A DNA stretch of 64,000 nucleotides from Kribbella sandramycini (GCF_013131805.1 NZ_JABJRC010000005.1:372001-436000); one strand, 5' to 3'. Shown: positions 8,647-17,343, numbered from the stretch's first letter. The notes: a model not told the origin generated them from the letters alone. Made by a program: numbers and translations.

Positions 8647-9237
8647 CTACTTCCGCCAGAACTGGACGCCGCTCCACTGAACCGTGACCGGCCCACGGCC
8701 GCTGTCGGTCCGGTACGAGCCGAACTTGTCGTAGAAGCTGCCACCCGGGCTGGACATGCTGTGCCGGAGCGAGCCGTTGATGTACGTCCGATGCGCGCTA
8801 CCGACCTGGTGCACGGTGTTGACGCGCACCGTCGTACCGACCGTCGCGCCGCTGGCGATCGTGTCGCCGCCGACCCGGTACAGCCGGCCGCCGCTCTCGA
8901 CCGCGAGCATGAAGAACGGCCCGGACGAGCTCTCGTTGAACGTCTGCTTCAGGCTGATCCGCGATCCCGTCATCGACGTGATCCGGAACGAGCCCTCGAA
9001 CTGCCTGGTCCCACTGGTGTACGTCGCATATCGGCGCTCGGCCCGCTGATCACCACTCTGGGTCGAGCAGGTCAGCTGGAAGCTCAACCCGTTGATCTGC
9101 CCACACCCGCGCTCCTGCTCGTTGAACGAGGGCGAGTACGACGTCCAGCCGCCAGGCTCGACCTCAGCGTGGGCGACCATCGGGCTGAACAACGCCAGCA
9201 AACCGGTGGCACAAGCAACTACCCGCAGAATTCTCAT
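8647..9237 (-). CDS. Secreted protein, possibly a jelly-roll polysaccharide-binding or lyase-like fold
   Basis: A 196-residue secreted protein with a Sec signal peptide (residues 1-24, ending MVAHA). The mature part is rich in alternating beta-strand patterns, for example RQFEGSFRITSMTGSRISL, with a C-terminal VQWSGVQFWRK strand. That composition and size recall concanavalin A-like jelly-roll proteins such as small polysaccharide lyases, but I could not place it in a family and saw no unambiguous catalytic residues. It is the first gene of a two-gene unit with the lipoprotein and is divergent from the GH30 glycosidase across an operator-rich gap. The shared control region suggests a common carbohydrate-related role (inference). 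Confidence 0.62.
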   Translation of the reverse strand: MRILRVVACATGLLALFSPMVAHAEVEPGGWTSYSPSFNEQERGCGQINGLSFQLTCSTQSGDQRAERRYATYTSGTRQFEGSFRITSMTGSRISLKQTFNESSSGPFFMLAVESGGRLYRVGGDTIASGATVGTTVRVNTVHQVGSAHRTYINGSLRHSMSSPGGSFYDKFGSYRTDSGRGPVTVQWSGVQFWRK

Positions 9238-9300
9238 CGTGTTTACCTCATCGGAAAGTCGGGGCGGTAACCATCCGCGTACGCAGGCTCACCGTAGAGC

Positions 9301-9355
9301 AAGCGCTTACCAACCAGCTAGTAGCTGGTATGGGATTTTTTGGAACCCAGTTCCA
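9301..9355. promoter_or_regulatory. Operator cluster: three palindromes between divergent secreted-protein genes
   Basis: Three inverted repeats lie in 55 bases: AAGCGCTT at 9301-9308 (a CG-centred half-site arrangement as bound by LacI-family repressors), ACCAGCTAGTAGCTGGT at 9313-9329 (perfect 8-base arms around one G), and TGGAACCCAGTTCCA at 9341-9355 (perfect 6-base arms, 3-base spacer). They sit between the genes at 8647-9237 (minus) and 9445-10899 (plus). No regulator gene adjoins them. Confidence 0.55.
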
Positions 9356-9444
9356 TCGGTGGTCCGGTTTGTGCAGGTGGGCAACGGCCGACCGCGGGGC
9401 TAACCTCGACGGGCTGGCTGCTTCGACCGCCCCTGGAGGTTGCT

Positions 9445-10899
9445 GTGCGTCGTCGTACTGTGCTGGGTTCGCTGGTGGCTGCGCCGTTGGTCTGGGGGCA
9501 GGGGGCCGCGCCTGCGGCGGCGGCTCCGCGGTCGAGTGTTGACCCGCGGGTGGATTGGGGGGTTTGGGAGGGCTGGGGGACGTCGCTGTGCTGGTGGGGT
9601 AAGGCTCACGGGAACCGCGATGACCTGGCCGACGTGTTCTTCACCCGCGGGACGGTCGACTATCAGGGGACGGCGTTACCCGGCCTCGGGTTGACGATCG
9701 CGCGGTACAACGCGGGCGCGTGTTCGACGAAACCGATCAACGGGGAGTCGATGGTCCGGTCGCCCAATATCGGCGACCCGCGGCAGATGGACGGGTACTG
9801 GCTCGACTGGTTCAGCGCCGACCCGGCGTCCGCGAGCTGGAACTGGTACGCCGACAGCGCGCAACGCAACCTGATGTGGAAGGCGCGCGACCGCGGCGTC
9901 AACCAGTTCGAGCTGTTCTCGAACTCACCGATGTGGTGGATGTGCCAGAACCACAATCCCTCCGGCGCGGCCAACGGCGGCGACAACCTGCAGACCTGGA
10001 ACCAGCGGCAGCACGCCGTCTACCTCGCGACGATCGCCCGCTACGCCCATGACCACTGGGGTGTCGACTTCACCTCGGTCGAGCCGTTCAACGAACCCGA
10101 CGGCAACTGGTGGAAGGCCGACGGCACCCAGGAGGGCTGTCATTTCGAGCCGGCCACGCAGCGCCCGGTGATCAATCATCTGCGCGCCGAGCTGAACGCG
10201 CGCGACCTCGGGTGGATGCCGATCGCGGCGTCCGACTGCTGGGGTTACGACGCCGCGCTGTCCACCTGGAACAGCTTCGACAGCGCGACCCGGGCGAATG
10301 TTGCCCGGATCAACGTTCATGGTTACCAGCAGGGCGGCGGCCGGCGGGATCTGTTGTATGCCGCGGCGAAGTCGGCCGGGCGGAAGATCTGGAACTCGGA
10401 GTACGGCGAGGGCGACGCCAGCGGGATGAGCCTGGCAAGCAACCTCAACCTCGACTTCCGCTGGCTGCACCCGTCCGCCTGGGTCTACTGGCAGGTCGTG
10501 GACGGCGGCGGCTGGGGCCTCATTCAGGACACCGGCGGCGGGACGACCGGGCCGGTGAACCCGAAGTACTACGTCCTCGCGCAGTACACCCGGCACATCC
10601 GCGCCGGGATGCGGATCCTCGACGGCGGCGGGCCGAACACGATCGCGGCGTACGACGCGGCCGCGCGCAAGCTGATCATCGTCGCCACGAACTACGCGAC
10701 GGCGCAGTACCTCGACTTCGACCTGGCGAAGTTCAGCCGGCCGTCGACGGACGGAGCGCCGATCCCGCGCTGGTCGACGACGCCGGGCGGGGCGCACTAC
10801 CAGGCGCACCAGGACACGGTCATGCACGGGACGCGCTTCTGGTCCTGGTTCGAGCCGAACACGATCCAGACCTTCGAGGTCCCGGATGTGACGCTCTAG
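9445..10899 (+). CDS. Secreted GH30-family glycoside hydrolase (endo-beta-1,6-galactanase-like)
   Basis: A 484-residue exported enzyme. The GTG start at 9445 follows GGAGGT by 4 bases and gives the twin-arginine-type signal VRRRTVLGSLVAAPLVWG with a cleavage-like AAAAP region; an ATG 105 bases upstream lacks a ribosome binding site. The (beta/alpha)8 barrel carries VEPFNEPDG, whose Glu about 217 is the expected acid/base, and WNSEYGEG, whose Glu about 319 is the expected nucleophile, both as in clan GH-A family GH30. WGTSLCWWGK and WVYWQVVDGGGWG are further GH30-like aromatic subsites. The likely substrate is beta-1,6-linked galactan of plant arabinogalactan proteins. The stop overlaps the convergent gene by 4 bases. 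Confidence 0.82.
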   Translation: MRRRTVLGSLVAAPLVWGQGAAPAAAAPRSSVDPRVDWGVWEGWGTSLCWWGKAHGNRDDLADVFFTRGTVDYQGTALPGLGLTIARYNAGACSTKPINGESMVRSPNIGDPRQMDGYWLDWFSADPASASWNWYADSAQRNLMWKARDRGVNQFELFSNSPMWWMCQNHNPSGAANGGDNLQTWNQRQHAVYLATIARYAHDHWGVDFTSVEPFNEPDGNWWKADGTQEGCHFEPATQRPVINHLRAELNARDLGWMPIAASDCWGYDAALSTWNSFDSATRANVARINVHGYQQGGGRRDLLYAAAKSAGRKIWNSEYGEGDASGMSLASNLNLDFRWLHPSAWVYWQVVDGGGWGLIQDTGGGTTGPVNPKYYVLAQYTRHIRAGMRILDGGGPNTIAAYDAAARKLIIVATNYATAQYLDFDLAKFSRPSTDGAPIPRWSTTPGGAHYQAHQDTVMHGTRFWSWFEPNTIQTFEVPDVTL

Positions 10900-11768
10900 G
10901 CGACGGTGCCGATCCAGTCGCCGGGCGCCGGGTCGCTCTGGAAGGTGACGAAGATCGACTCGTCGGCACCCGGTTTCAGCGGGTCGAAGAGCACGGTGGC
11001 GAAACCGCCGACGCCGGGGATCTCCGACCGGTTCGACGTCCGGCGGGTCACCCAGCGCTCGGTGCCCTGCAGATCGCTGAACTTGATCACGAGATCCGCG
11101 CCGGTGACCGACTTGCGACCCTGCTCGTCGGACGTCGTCCGGATCGTCACGCTGGTGATCGCCCCGGGGACCTGGCGGCCGGACTCGAGCAGCCGCGTAC
11201 GCTCGGTGATCTGGCTGCGCAGGCGGCGGTTGTACCGGATCGACCACAGGACGACCAGGACGGCGACCAGCACGGCCAGCGCGGGGACCCAGTACTGCGC
11301 GTTCTCGCCGATCCAGTTGCCACCGGCAACAGACTCTTCCATCCCGGGCAGCAGCGGTTCTTCGAGCGTCGGTTCGGCCCAGTTCCGCGAGCTGATCACG
11401 ACGCCGGCGGCGGTCGCGGAGAAGGCGAGCGGCGACAGCAGCGCGATCGTCTTCTCACCGCCGCGGTAGCGGTCGATCAGGGTCGCCGCGATCAGGCCGC
11501 TCACGCACAGGCCGACCGCGCCGGCGGCCAGCAGGATGCCCATGGTGGCCGGGCCGAAGAAGCGCGGCCACGGCTCGGTGATGTCGTAGCCGGCGTCCAG
11601 GAAGGTGTGCCGCATGGTCTCGGCGAACGCCCCGATACCGAGGCCGGTCGCCACGGCGAAGCCCACCTGCGCCGCGGTCGCGATGACCGCGGCGATCAGG
11701 ACTCCCGGACGTCCGGCGTACTGCTGTCGTTTCAGCCGCCGCGCCGCGCTCGGATCGATCGTGCTCAT
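10896..11768 (-). CDS. Membrane protein of unknown function (DUF3592-like)
   Basis: A 290-residue protein with hydrophobic segments around residues 20-45, 70-95, 105-130 and 165-190 in the first two thirds, then a soluble C-terminal domain of about 95 residues rich in beta strands (VPGAITSVTIRTTSDEQGR, VTRRTSNRSEIPG, VLFDPLKPGADES). That tail resembles DUF3592-type domains, which is a weak assignment. The start at 11768 is preceded at 7 bases by a GGGGGG run; an ATG at 11774 and one at 11804 are alternatives, and the last would overlap the upstream gene. It follows the CPBP protease gene by 22 bases and is probably co-transcribed with it. The function is unknown. Confidence 0.65.
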   Translation of the reverse strand: MSTIDPSAARRLKRQQYAGRPGVLIAAVIATAAQVGFAVATGLGIGAFAETMRHTFLDAGYDITEPWPRFFGPATMGILLAAGAVGLCVSGLIAATLIDRYRGGEKTIALLSPLAFSATAAGVVISSRNWAEPTLEEPLLPGMEESVAGGNWIGENAQYWVPALAVLVAVLVVLWSIRYNRRLRSQITERTRLLESGRQVPGAITSVTIRTTSDEQGRKSVTGADLVIKFSDLQGTERWVTRRTSNRSEIPGVGGFATVLFDPLKPGADESIFVTFQSDPAPGDWIGTVA

Positions 11769-11790
11769 CGACATCCCCCCTGAGGTCTGC

Positions 11791-12741
11791 TCAGATTCTC
11801 GCACCGGCGGGAGTCAGACGGGCGGGGTTGTACCGCTTGGCGAGCCGCAGGATGACGAGGACGAAGACGACCACCATGCCCATGTCGAGCAGCGCGAACT
11901 CCCAGGGCAGGTCGGCGGCCGTCTCTTCGGAGGCCAGACCGCCCTTGTACGCCGCGGAGACGAGCATCGCGATCAGGTTGTTCGCCACGTGCAGCGCGAT
12001 CGCGGCCTCGATGCCGCCGGTGCGGATGGTCAGCCAGCCGAGGGCCAGGCCGAAGACGGTGAGCGCCGCGAAGCCCCACGGCGTCCCCCAACCGTGCGCG
12101 GCCGCGAACAGGAAGGCCTGCGGGATGACGACGAGGACCGGCCAGCGGACGAACGAGCCGACCGCCTGCAGAAGCCAGCCGCGGAAGATGAACTCCTCGG
12201 CCGCCGCCTGCAGCGGAACGAGCAGCATCAGCACGACCAGGCTGAGGAGGAACGGGCCGATGCCGACGAAGGGACTGTCCGGGTCCGCGTTGGAATCGAC
12301 CACCGCCGAGGGGCCACCGCCGGTGACCATCGCCGTGGTCAGCATCAGCGTGATGAGGACCCCCGCGACGGCGAGGCAGCGGGCCAGCCAGGGTAGCCGG
12401 AGCCGGCCGGTCACCGAGGTGATCGAGCCCCAGGTCCGCCGCTGGACCCACCAGAGCGTCAACGCCAGCGCGGGCATCGCGATGGCGATCGCGAGCAGGT
12501 CGATCCCGAACGACGTCAGGTCGTCGAACATCGGCAGCTCGTCGTCCCCGAACGGGACCTTGAGCAGCAGGCCGACCAGAGCGGACTGGCCGAGAACCAG
12601 CACCGAAGCGAACAAGAACAACACCAGGAGGACGACCGTGCCGACGATCGGACGCCACCAGTTGTGGCGGCCGGTCACCCGGGCGAGTCGCTCGTATCCG
12701 ACCGATTCGACGTGCTGCTGGGTCTGGTACGCGGTTGTCAT
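11791..12741 (-). CDS. CPBP-family intramembrane metalloprotease (Abi/CAAX protease-like)
   Basis: A 316-residue protein with about seven to eight hydrophobic helices. The CPBP signature is complete: EEFIFRG with the glutamate pair at residues 182-183, a histidine in FAAAHG at 216, and HVANN with His 251 forming the rest of the intramembrane metal site. Members cleave membrane or prenylated proteins, or act in bacteriocin self-immunity and signal processing; the substrate cannot be read here. It is divergent from the histidine kinase gene (108 bases apart) and upstream of the membrane protein at 10896, suggesting an envelope-related unit. Confidence 0.83.
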   Translation of the reverse strand: MTTAYQTQQHVESVGYERLARVTGRHNWWRPIVGTVVLLVLFLFASVLVLGQSALVGLLLKVPFGDDELPMFDDLTSFGIDLLAIAIAMPALALTLWWVQRRTWGSITSVTGRLRLPWLARCLAVAGVLITLMLTTAMVTGGGPSAVVDSNADPDSPFVGIGPFLLSLVVLMLLVPLQAAAEEFIFRGWLLQAVGSFVRWPVLVVIPQAFLFAAAHGWGTPWGFAALTVFGLALGWLTIRTGGIEAAIALHVANNLIAMLVSAAYKGGLASEETAADLPWEFALLDMGMVVVFVLVILRLAKRYNPARLTPAGARI

Positions 12742-12800
12742 GGTTCCAGGATGCGGACGAACGGGCGTCGTCCGCGTCCGTCCGGAGCACGACCGGCCGC

Positions 12801-12818
12801 CTCTATCGCTGGGTAGAG
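12801..12818. promoter_or_regulatory. Inverted repeat upstream of the kinase gene
   Basis: CTCTA and TAGAG form a perfect inverted repeat with an 8-base spacer (TCGCTGGG). It is followed by a possible -10 box TATGCT at 12835-12840, ten bases before the kinase ATG. It could be an autoregulatory site of the downstream response regulator, but the arms are short and chance occurrence is possible. Confidence 0.3.
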
Positions 12819-12849
12819 AAGCCGGATCGCGGCCTATGCTTTGGCTCTG

Positions 12850-14832
12850 ATGGAACCTGTCCGCAACTGGCTGCTACCGATCGTCCTGGGCGTCGCCTGG
12901 ATCTTGGTGTCGCCCGCGCTCGCGGCGGCCGTCGACGAGCCGTTGAACACGTCGGAGCTGATCGTGAGCAGTGCGGCGTCCGCGATGGCGGCGGTCGCGC
13001 TGGGCTTCCGGCGCCGGGCCCCGCTGACCACCTTCGCCGTGGTGACCGTCGTCCAAACGGTTGGATACTTCTCGGTCACGCAGGACAGCCCGCTCCTGCT
13101 GCCGGCCGAGATCGTTGCCTTGTACTCCGTTGCGGTGCGCTGCCGGCCGGCCATCGGGTGGTGGGCCGTCGGCGTCCAGGCCGTGGTCCAGACGGCGGCC
13201 ACCGCGCTCTCCACAGGCGTGAGCCCGGGGCTTGGCTGGGAGGCTGTGCTCAACCTGATCGGGTACGGGCTTGTGCTCGTGCTGGGGTTCGGCCGGCGGC
13301 ATCGGCTCGCTTTGCGCTCTTCGGCCGCGCAGCAGATCCGCGCTGCCGAAGCCCGGCGGGCCGATGCCGCCGTGTCCGAACGACGACGGCTCGCCCGCGA
13401 ACTGCACGACGTGAGCGCCCATCACCTGACCTCGATCGTGGTCAGCGGCGGGGCCGCCGAGCGCCTGGCCGCGACCCGCCCCGATCTGTCGGCCGACGCG
13501 CTGACGTACGCCGCCGCGACCGGCCGGGAGACGTTGCGCTCGCTGCACGAACTGGTGGCCATTCTCCAGACCGGCGAAACGCAGGAGGAGGAGCCGATCG
13601 TCGACCGGATCACTGATCTGGCCGAAGCGTTCAGCCGGCTCGGGCAGCAGATCGTCGTCGATGTCACGCCGGGGCTGGCTGGGCCGGTCGGCGAGGCTGT
13701 GTTCGGGATCGTGCGGGAGTCGCTGACGAATACCTTGCGGCACGCGCCGGGCGCCGCCGTACGGGTGCTGGTGACGCGGGCTGGGGACCGCGTCGACGTA
13801 CTGGTCGAGAACGGGCGTGCGACCGAGCCGGCGTCCGCTCAGGGCAGCCGCCGCGGTGTCACCGGCATGAAAGACCGAGCCGAGGCGCTGGGCGGGACGC
13901 TCACCGCGGGCCCTGGGCCGGACGGTAGTTGGCAAGTACGAGCCAGCCTGCCCACCGCGTCATCCGCACCCGGCCTGCAGCCACGACCGCCGTACTCGAC
14001 CGCGGCCCCTGTCCCTGCGCCGTCGTCCGCCGCGCGCCTGGCCGCTGGCGGGTGGTGGACCGAAATCGGCGTCCTGCTTGCCGTCGCAACCCCTGCGGTC
14101 GGCGGCACCGGCGCGATGCTTGCGGCAACGAAACCGATCCCCGACGCAGCGACAGTCAGCCTCGGCGTCCTCATCGCGCTGCTGCCCGGACTCATCCTGC
14201 TCGGCCGCCTCCAGCGCCCGTGGACCGCACTGCTCGGCGTCGTCCTCGCCGGATGCCTCTGGCCGTTGGCCATCGGCCTCGGCTGGCTACCCGACTCACT
14301 CGCGCCTGCCCTCGCCCTGAGCCTGTTCGCCTCAGCAGCCGCGGTCTACGCGGTGGCGACGTACGGCGGCGACCCAGTCATCACCTGGCTGTCAGCCGGC
14401 ATCGCCACCGCCGGCGTCGGCCTGTCAACAGGTGGCCTACTCAGGGTCGCGGCGGCTCCGGACGACCCCTCGGGCTGGGGGTACCCGATCGCGATGGGGG
14501 TAGTGGTCGCCGTCGTTCTGGCGATCCCGCTGGGGTTTTGCTGGGTGATCGGCGGCCTGCTGCGGCGCCGGCGACTCCGCGAGTCGGACCAGACGGGCGC
14601 CACGCTCGCCGAGCTCGTGCGGGCGACGGAGTACGAAGTCCACACCGAACGCCTGCGGATCGCCGGCGGCCTGCACCACAGCGTCCTGACCCGCACCCAA
14701 GTCCTCATCGACCGCGCCGAAGCCGGCGACCTCGAAGCCGCCACCACCGAAGCCCGCGCCGCCCTCACCGCCATGCGCGACCTCCTCGAAACCCTCGACG
14801 ACGGCGCCCCCGCCCCCAGGAGACCCCAATGA
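12850..14832 (+). CDS. Two-module NarL-type sensor histidine kinase
   Basis: A 660-residue membrane sensor. Module 1: about five transmembrane helices (residues 1-145), a HisKA_3 dimerisation helix with RELHDVSAHH (phospho-His near 185), and a HATPase domain with N-box ESLTNTLRHAPG near 287 and G-box GVTGMKDRAEALGG near 336. Module 2: after a proline-rich linker, another five or so hydrophobic helices (about 395-575) and a second HisKA_3-like helix, RIAGGLHHSVLTR, near 598-650, which lacks the acidic partner after the histidine and has no ATPase domain. The ATG at 12850 is preferred over a TTG three codons upstream. The stop overlaps the response regulator start as ATGA, giving a cognate pair. 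Confidence 0.88.
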   Translation: MEPVRNWLLPIVLGVAWILVSPALAAAVDEPLNTSELIVSSAASAMAAVALGFRRRAPLTTFAVVTVVQTVGYFSVTQDSPLLLPAEIVALYSVAVRCRPAIGWWAVGVQAVVQTAATALSTGVSPGLGWEAVLNLIGYGLVLVLGFGRRHRLALRSSAAQQIRAAEARRADAAVSERRRLARELHDVSAHHLTSIVVSGGAAERLAATRPDLSADALTYAAATGRETLRSLHELVAILQTGETQEEEPIVDRITDLAEAFSRLGQQIVVDVTPGLAGPVGEAVFGIVRESLTNTLRHAPGAAVRVLVTRAGDRVDVLVENGRATEPASAQGSRRGVTGMKDRAEALGGTLTAGPGPDGSWQVRASLPTASSAPGLQPRPPYSTAAPVPAPSSAARLAAGGWWTEIGVLLAVATPAVGGTGAMLAATKPIPDAATVSLGVLIALLPGLILLGRLQRPWTALLGVVLAGCLWPLAIGLGWLPDSLAPALALSLFASAAAVYAVATYGGDPVITWLSAGIATAGVGLSTGGLLRVAAAPDDPSGWGYPIAMGVVVAVVLAIPLGFCWVIGGLLRRRRLRESDQTGATLAELVRATEYEVHTERLRIAGGLHHSVLTRTQVLIDRAEAGDLEAATTEARAALTAMRDLLETLDDGAPAPRRPQ

Positions 14833-15488
14833 CGATCCGCGTCCTCGTCGTCGACGACCAAACCGTCGTCCGCGCCGGCTTCGTAGCCATCGTCGACGCC
14901 GAACCCGACCTCACCGTCGTCGGCCAAGCCGGCGACGGCGCCACCGCCGTAGCCCTGGCCGCCGACCTCGCCCCCGACATAGTCCTCATGGACATCCGCA
15001 TGCCCGGCCTCGACGGCCTGGCCGCCACCCGCCTCCTCACCGAAAAGGCCGACCTCCCGAAGGTCCTGGTCCTCACCACCTTCGACCTGGACGAATACGT
15101 CTACGAGGCCCTCCGAGCCGGCGCCTCCGGCTTCCTCCTCAAAGACGCCCAACCCCAAGACCTCCTCAACGCCATCCGCATCATCGCCACCGGCGAAGCC
15201 GTCCTCGCCCCCACCATCACCCGCCGCCTCATCCAAACCTTCACCCAACCCCAAACCCCCACCCCAGCCCCCTCCCCCCTCCTCAACTCCCTAACCCCCC
15301 GAGAACGCCAAGTCCTAACCCTCATAGCCGCCGGCCACTCCAACGCCGAAATAGCCACCACCTTGGGAGTGACCGTAGGCACCACCAAATCCCACGTAAA
15401 CGCCCTCCTAACCAAACTGAACGCCCGAGACCGAGTCCAAGCCACCATCACCGCCTACAACCTCGGCCTCGCCCACCCCCGCAACTAG
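14829..15488 (+). CDS. NarL/LuxR-family response regulator
   Basis: A 219-residue regulator. The receiver domain (residues 1-120) has the acidic pair VVDDQ, the phospho-acceptor Asp in IVLMDIRMPG, a Thr in LVLTTFD and the Lys in FLLKDA. A linker rich in Pro and Thr leads to a LuxR-type helix-turn-helix (about 150-215; LTPRERQVLTLIAAGHSNAEIA). It starts within the stop of the kinase gene, so the two form a two-component system. The linker and the last third are encoded by unusually C-rich DNA with codons such as CTA and ATA that the neighbours avoid. Confidence 0.92.
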   Translation: MTIRVLVVDDQTVVRAGFVAIVDAEPDLTVVGQAGDGATAVALAADLAPDIVLMDIRMPGLDGLAATRLLTEKADLPKVLVLTTFDLDEYVYEALRAGASGFLLKDAQPQDLLNAIRIIATGEAVLAPTITRRLIQTFTQPQTPTPAPSPLLNSLTPRERQVLTLIAAGHSNAEIATTLGVTVGTTKSHVNALLTKLNARDRVQATITAYNLGLAHPRN

Positions 15489-15537
15489 GCACGCCCACCC
15501 ACGCGGCCAAGCAGGTCTAGTTGGGTAATGTCGTGGC

Positions 15538-16098
15538 GTGACGGCTGAGGGTGGTGCGGAGTCGACCGTGTGGACGATCCACGGTGAACGACTGGTCGAC
15601 GACACCCGGCGGCTGCGGTTGAGTATTGCGTCGGTCGAGTTGCCTGACGGCGTGCAGTTCGAGCAGTACGTGCTGCGAATGCCCAAGGCCGCCATGATGG
15701 TCGTGCTCGATGACAACCAAGAGAACGTGCTCATGCTCTGGCGCCACCGCTTCATCATCGACCGCTGGGTCTGGGAGCTCCCAGGCGGCTACGTCGACCC
15801 GAACGAGGATCCCGCCGCCACCGCAGCCCGCGAGGTCGAAGAAGAAACCGGCTGGCGACCAAGAAACGTCAAGCCCCTGGTCTCCCTGCAACCTTCAGTA
15901 GGTACGACGGATGCCGAGAACCTGCTGTTCGTCTCCCACGGCGCCGAGTACATCGGTGAGCCAGAGGACATCAACGAGGCCGAGCGCGTCGCTTGGCTCC
16001 CTCTCACTTCGGTTCGCGATCGAATCGAGGCCGGCGAGATCATCGGAGCAGCGTCATTGGTCGGCTTGCTCCATGTACTCGCGTTCCGCACGGGCTGA
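15538..16098 (+). CDS. NUDIX hydrolase (ADP-ribose pyrophosphatase-like)
   Basis: A 186-residue Nudix enzyme starting at GTG 15538. The Nudix box runs from GGYVDPNEDPAATAAREVEEE into TGW, matching GX5EX7REUXEEXGU, with the metal-binding glutamates in REVEEE. The strand before it (RHRFIIDRWVWELPGG) is typical of ADP-ribose or nucleotide-sugar pyrophosphatases, where ELPGG precedes the box. It would hydrolyse a nucleoside diphosphate linked to another moiety. It converges with the XRE regulator gene with 8 bases between stops. Pairing of Nudix and XRE genes is common in actinomycetes, but a functional link here is only inference. Confidence 0.87.
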   Translation: MTAEGGAESTVWTIHGERLVDDTRRLRLSIASVELPDGVQFEQYVLRMPKAAMMVVLDDNQENVLMLWRHRFIIDRWVWELPGGYVDPNEDPAATAAREVEEETGWRPRNVKPLVSLQPSVGTTDAENLLFVSHGAEYIGEPEDINEAERVAWLPLTSVRDRIEAGEIIGAASLVGLLHVLAFRTG

Positions 16099-16106
16099 TC
16101 TGCTAC

Positions 16107-17306
16107 TTACTCGGAGGGTCGGCGGGCATCGTGCTGACCGCGGTCGTAGCCTTCGACGCCGCCCTCGAACCAGGCGGTCACTGCGAGATCAACCATCACC
16201 TCGACGGGGTCAACCCCCGCTTCGATGTATGCATCCGCCTTCCAGAGTAGGTATCTCATGACCGGATTGTCCTGGCTGGGCCACGGCGGCTGGGGTTGCT
16301 GCGCCTTGCGAGGGTCGGGCCAGTTACCACGCTTCTGCTCCTGACTGTCGGACCAGGCGAGGACAGCTGTACCGATCCCCTCGGGGACGACGAGCTGCAC
16401 ATCGTCGAACGGGAGCCAGGACTGGGTTACAGGCTTGTCTGCCTTCGCTGGAGGATGCACAAATCCTGGACCGGCGAGTTCCTGGGCAAGGATGTTGTAA
16501 GGCGCCAGGTCGCGGAACTGCTGGAGCTCATCGTCGGGCTCGTCGAACCAGGTGTGCGGGTGCCGCCGTTCGATGAGCAGGCGCGCCTTGCGGTACTCCG
16601 GGAAGACACAATCCCACTCCCGAAACGGGATCAGTTCGTCGAGCTGTTCCTCGAGGTAGTCCCAGCGATCGTCTCGGAGATCGTCATCCAGGTCGTCGGC
16701 CAGCTCATGCCACACGCCCATCGACTCATTGTCGTCCCAGGTCTGTGCTGCGCATCGAACCGCGGCCGCGAAGATTGCCGCATCGGCGAAACACTGACAG
16801 GACTCGTCGATGAAGCGCCCCCGCCCCAGCTCTTTCACGAGGTACTGCATACGCTCTGCCAGCATTTGATACCACGCCAGGTTATTGCCGACAGCAACGA
16901 AAATTCGCGGATCCAGCTCCTCGAGTATCGAGTCGTCCGTCGGATCGAAGTAGCTGTTGGTCAGCTCGGACCTCAGCATGTCTTGTCCCATGTCGAGTGT
17001 CGATTGGAGCGCGCCCACCATCCGTGGAGTCAGACCCTCGATGCGATCGGTCCAGAGCTTGTTCAGTTTTGCCACTTCAGCCGTCCACTGAGGGTCCGAG
17101 GGAGCATGCCCAGTGTCCAGCAGAGCTGAGAGCTCGTCGCGATTGAGGCGGAGCGCTCGCAGAACTCCACGAACTGTCTCGCTACGAACGCCAAGACCAG
17201 GCGACTGCTCGAATCGCCTCCAGGTTGCCATGCTGACGCCGGCCTTCTCAGCCGCCTGCTGCTGAGTGAGGCCGAGCTGCGACCGACGCTCCCCGATAAC
17301 CGACAC
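16107..17306 (-). CDS. XRE-family helix-turn-helix protein with large unknown C-terminal domain
   Basis: A 399-residue protein. Residues about 3-60 form a Cro/CI-type HTH (GERRSQLGLTQQQAAEKAGV, then MATWRRFEQ). The remaining 330 residues are acidic, tryptophan-rich and match nothing I recognise; motifs include WDYLEEQLDELIPFREWDC and WLPFDDVQLVVPEGIG. GTG at 17306 is chosen because GGAGG lies four bases before it; an in-frame ATG at 17327 has no such site. Two direct repeats AGCACTCA flank that ATG and could be its own operator. GC content is visibly lower than in neighbouring genes, consistent with an accessory gene. Confidence 0.75.
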   Translation of the reverse strand: MSVIGERRSQLGLTQQQAAEKAGVSMATWRRFEQSPGLGVRSETVRGVLRALRLNRDELSALLDTGHAPSDPQWTAEVAKLNKLWTDRIEGLTPRMVGALQSTLDMGQDMLRSELTNSYFDPTDDSILEELDPRIFVAVGNNLAWYQMLAERMQYLVKELGRGRFIDESCQCFADAAIFAAAVRCAAQTWDDNESMGVWHELADDLDDDLRDDRWDYLEEQLDELIPFREWDCVFPEYRKARLLIERRHPHTWFDEPDDELQQFRDLAPYNILAQELAGPGFVHPPAKADKPVTQSWLPFDDVQLVVPEGIGTAVLAWSDSQEQKRGNWPDPRKAQQPQPPWPSQDNPVMRYLLWKADAYIEAGVDPVEVMVDLAVTAWFEGGVEGYDRGQHDARRPSE

Positions 17307-17318
17307 CGAACCTCCATG

Positions 17319-17343
17319 AGCACTCATTGACTACTAGCACTCA
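17319..17343. promoter_or_regulatory. Direct repeat AGCACTCA x2 upstream of the XRE gene
   Basis: Identical octamers at 17319-17326 and 17336-17343 are spaced 17 bases centre to centre, so they lie on nearly the same helix face (about 1.6 turns). They lie just upstream of the GGAGG of the XRE gene. Tandem sites of this kind often serve autoregulation. Confidence 0.35.

Noticed and set aside
9340..9444. Earlier start of the GH30 gene
   Set aside because: It would place 35 residues before the Tat signal, lies within the operator cluster and has no ribosome binding site.
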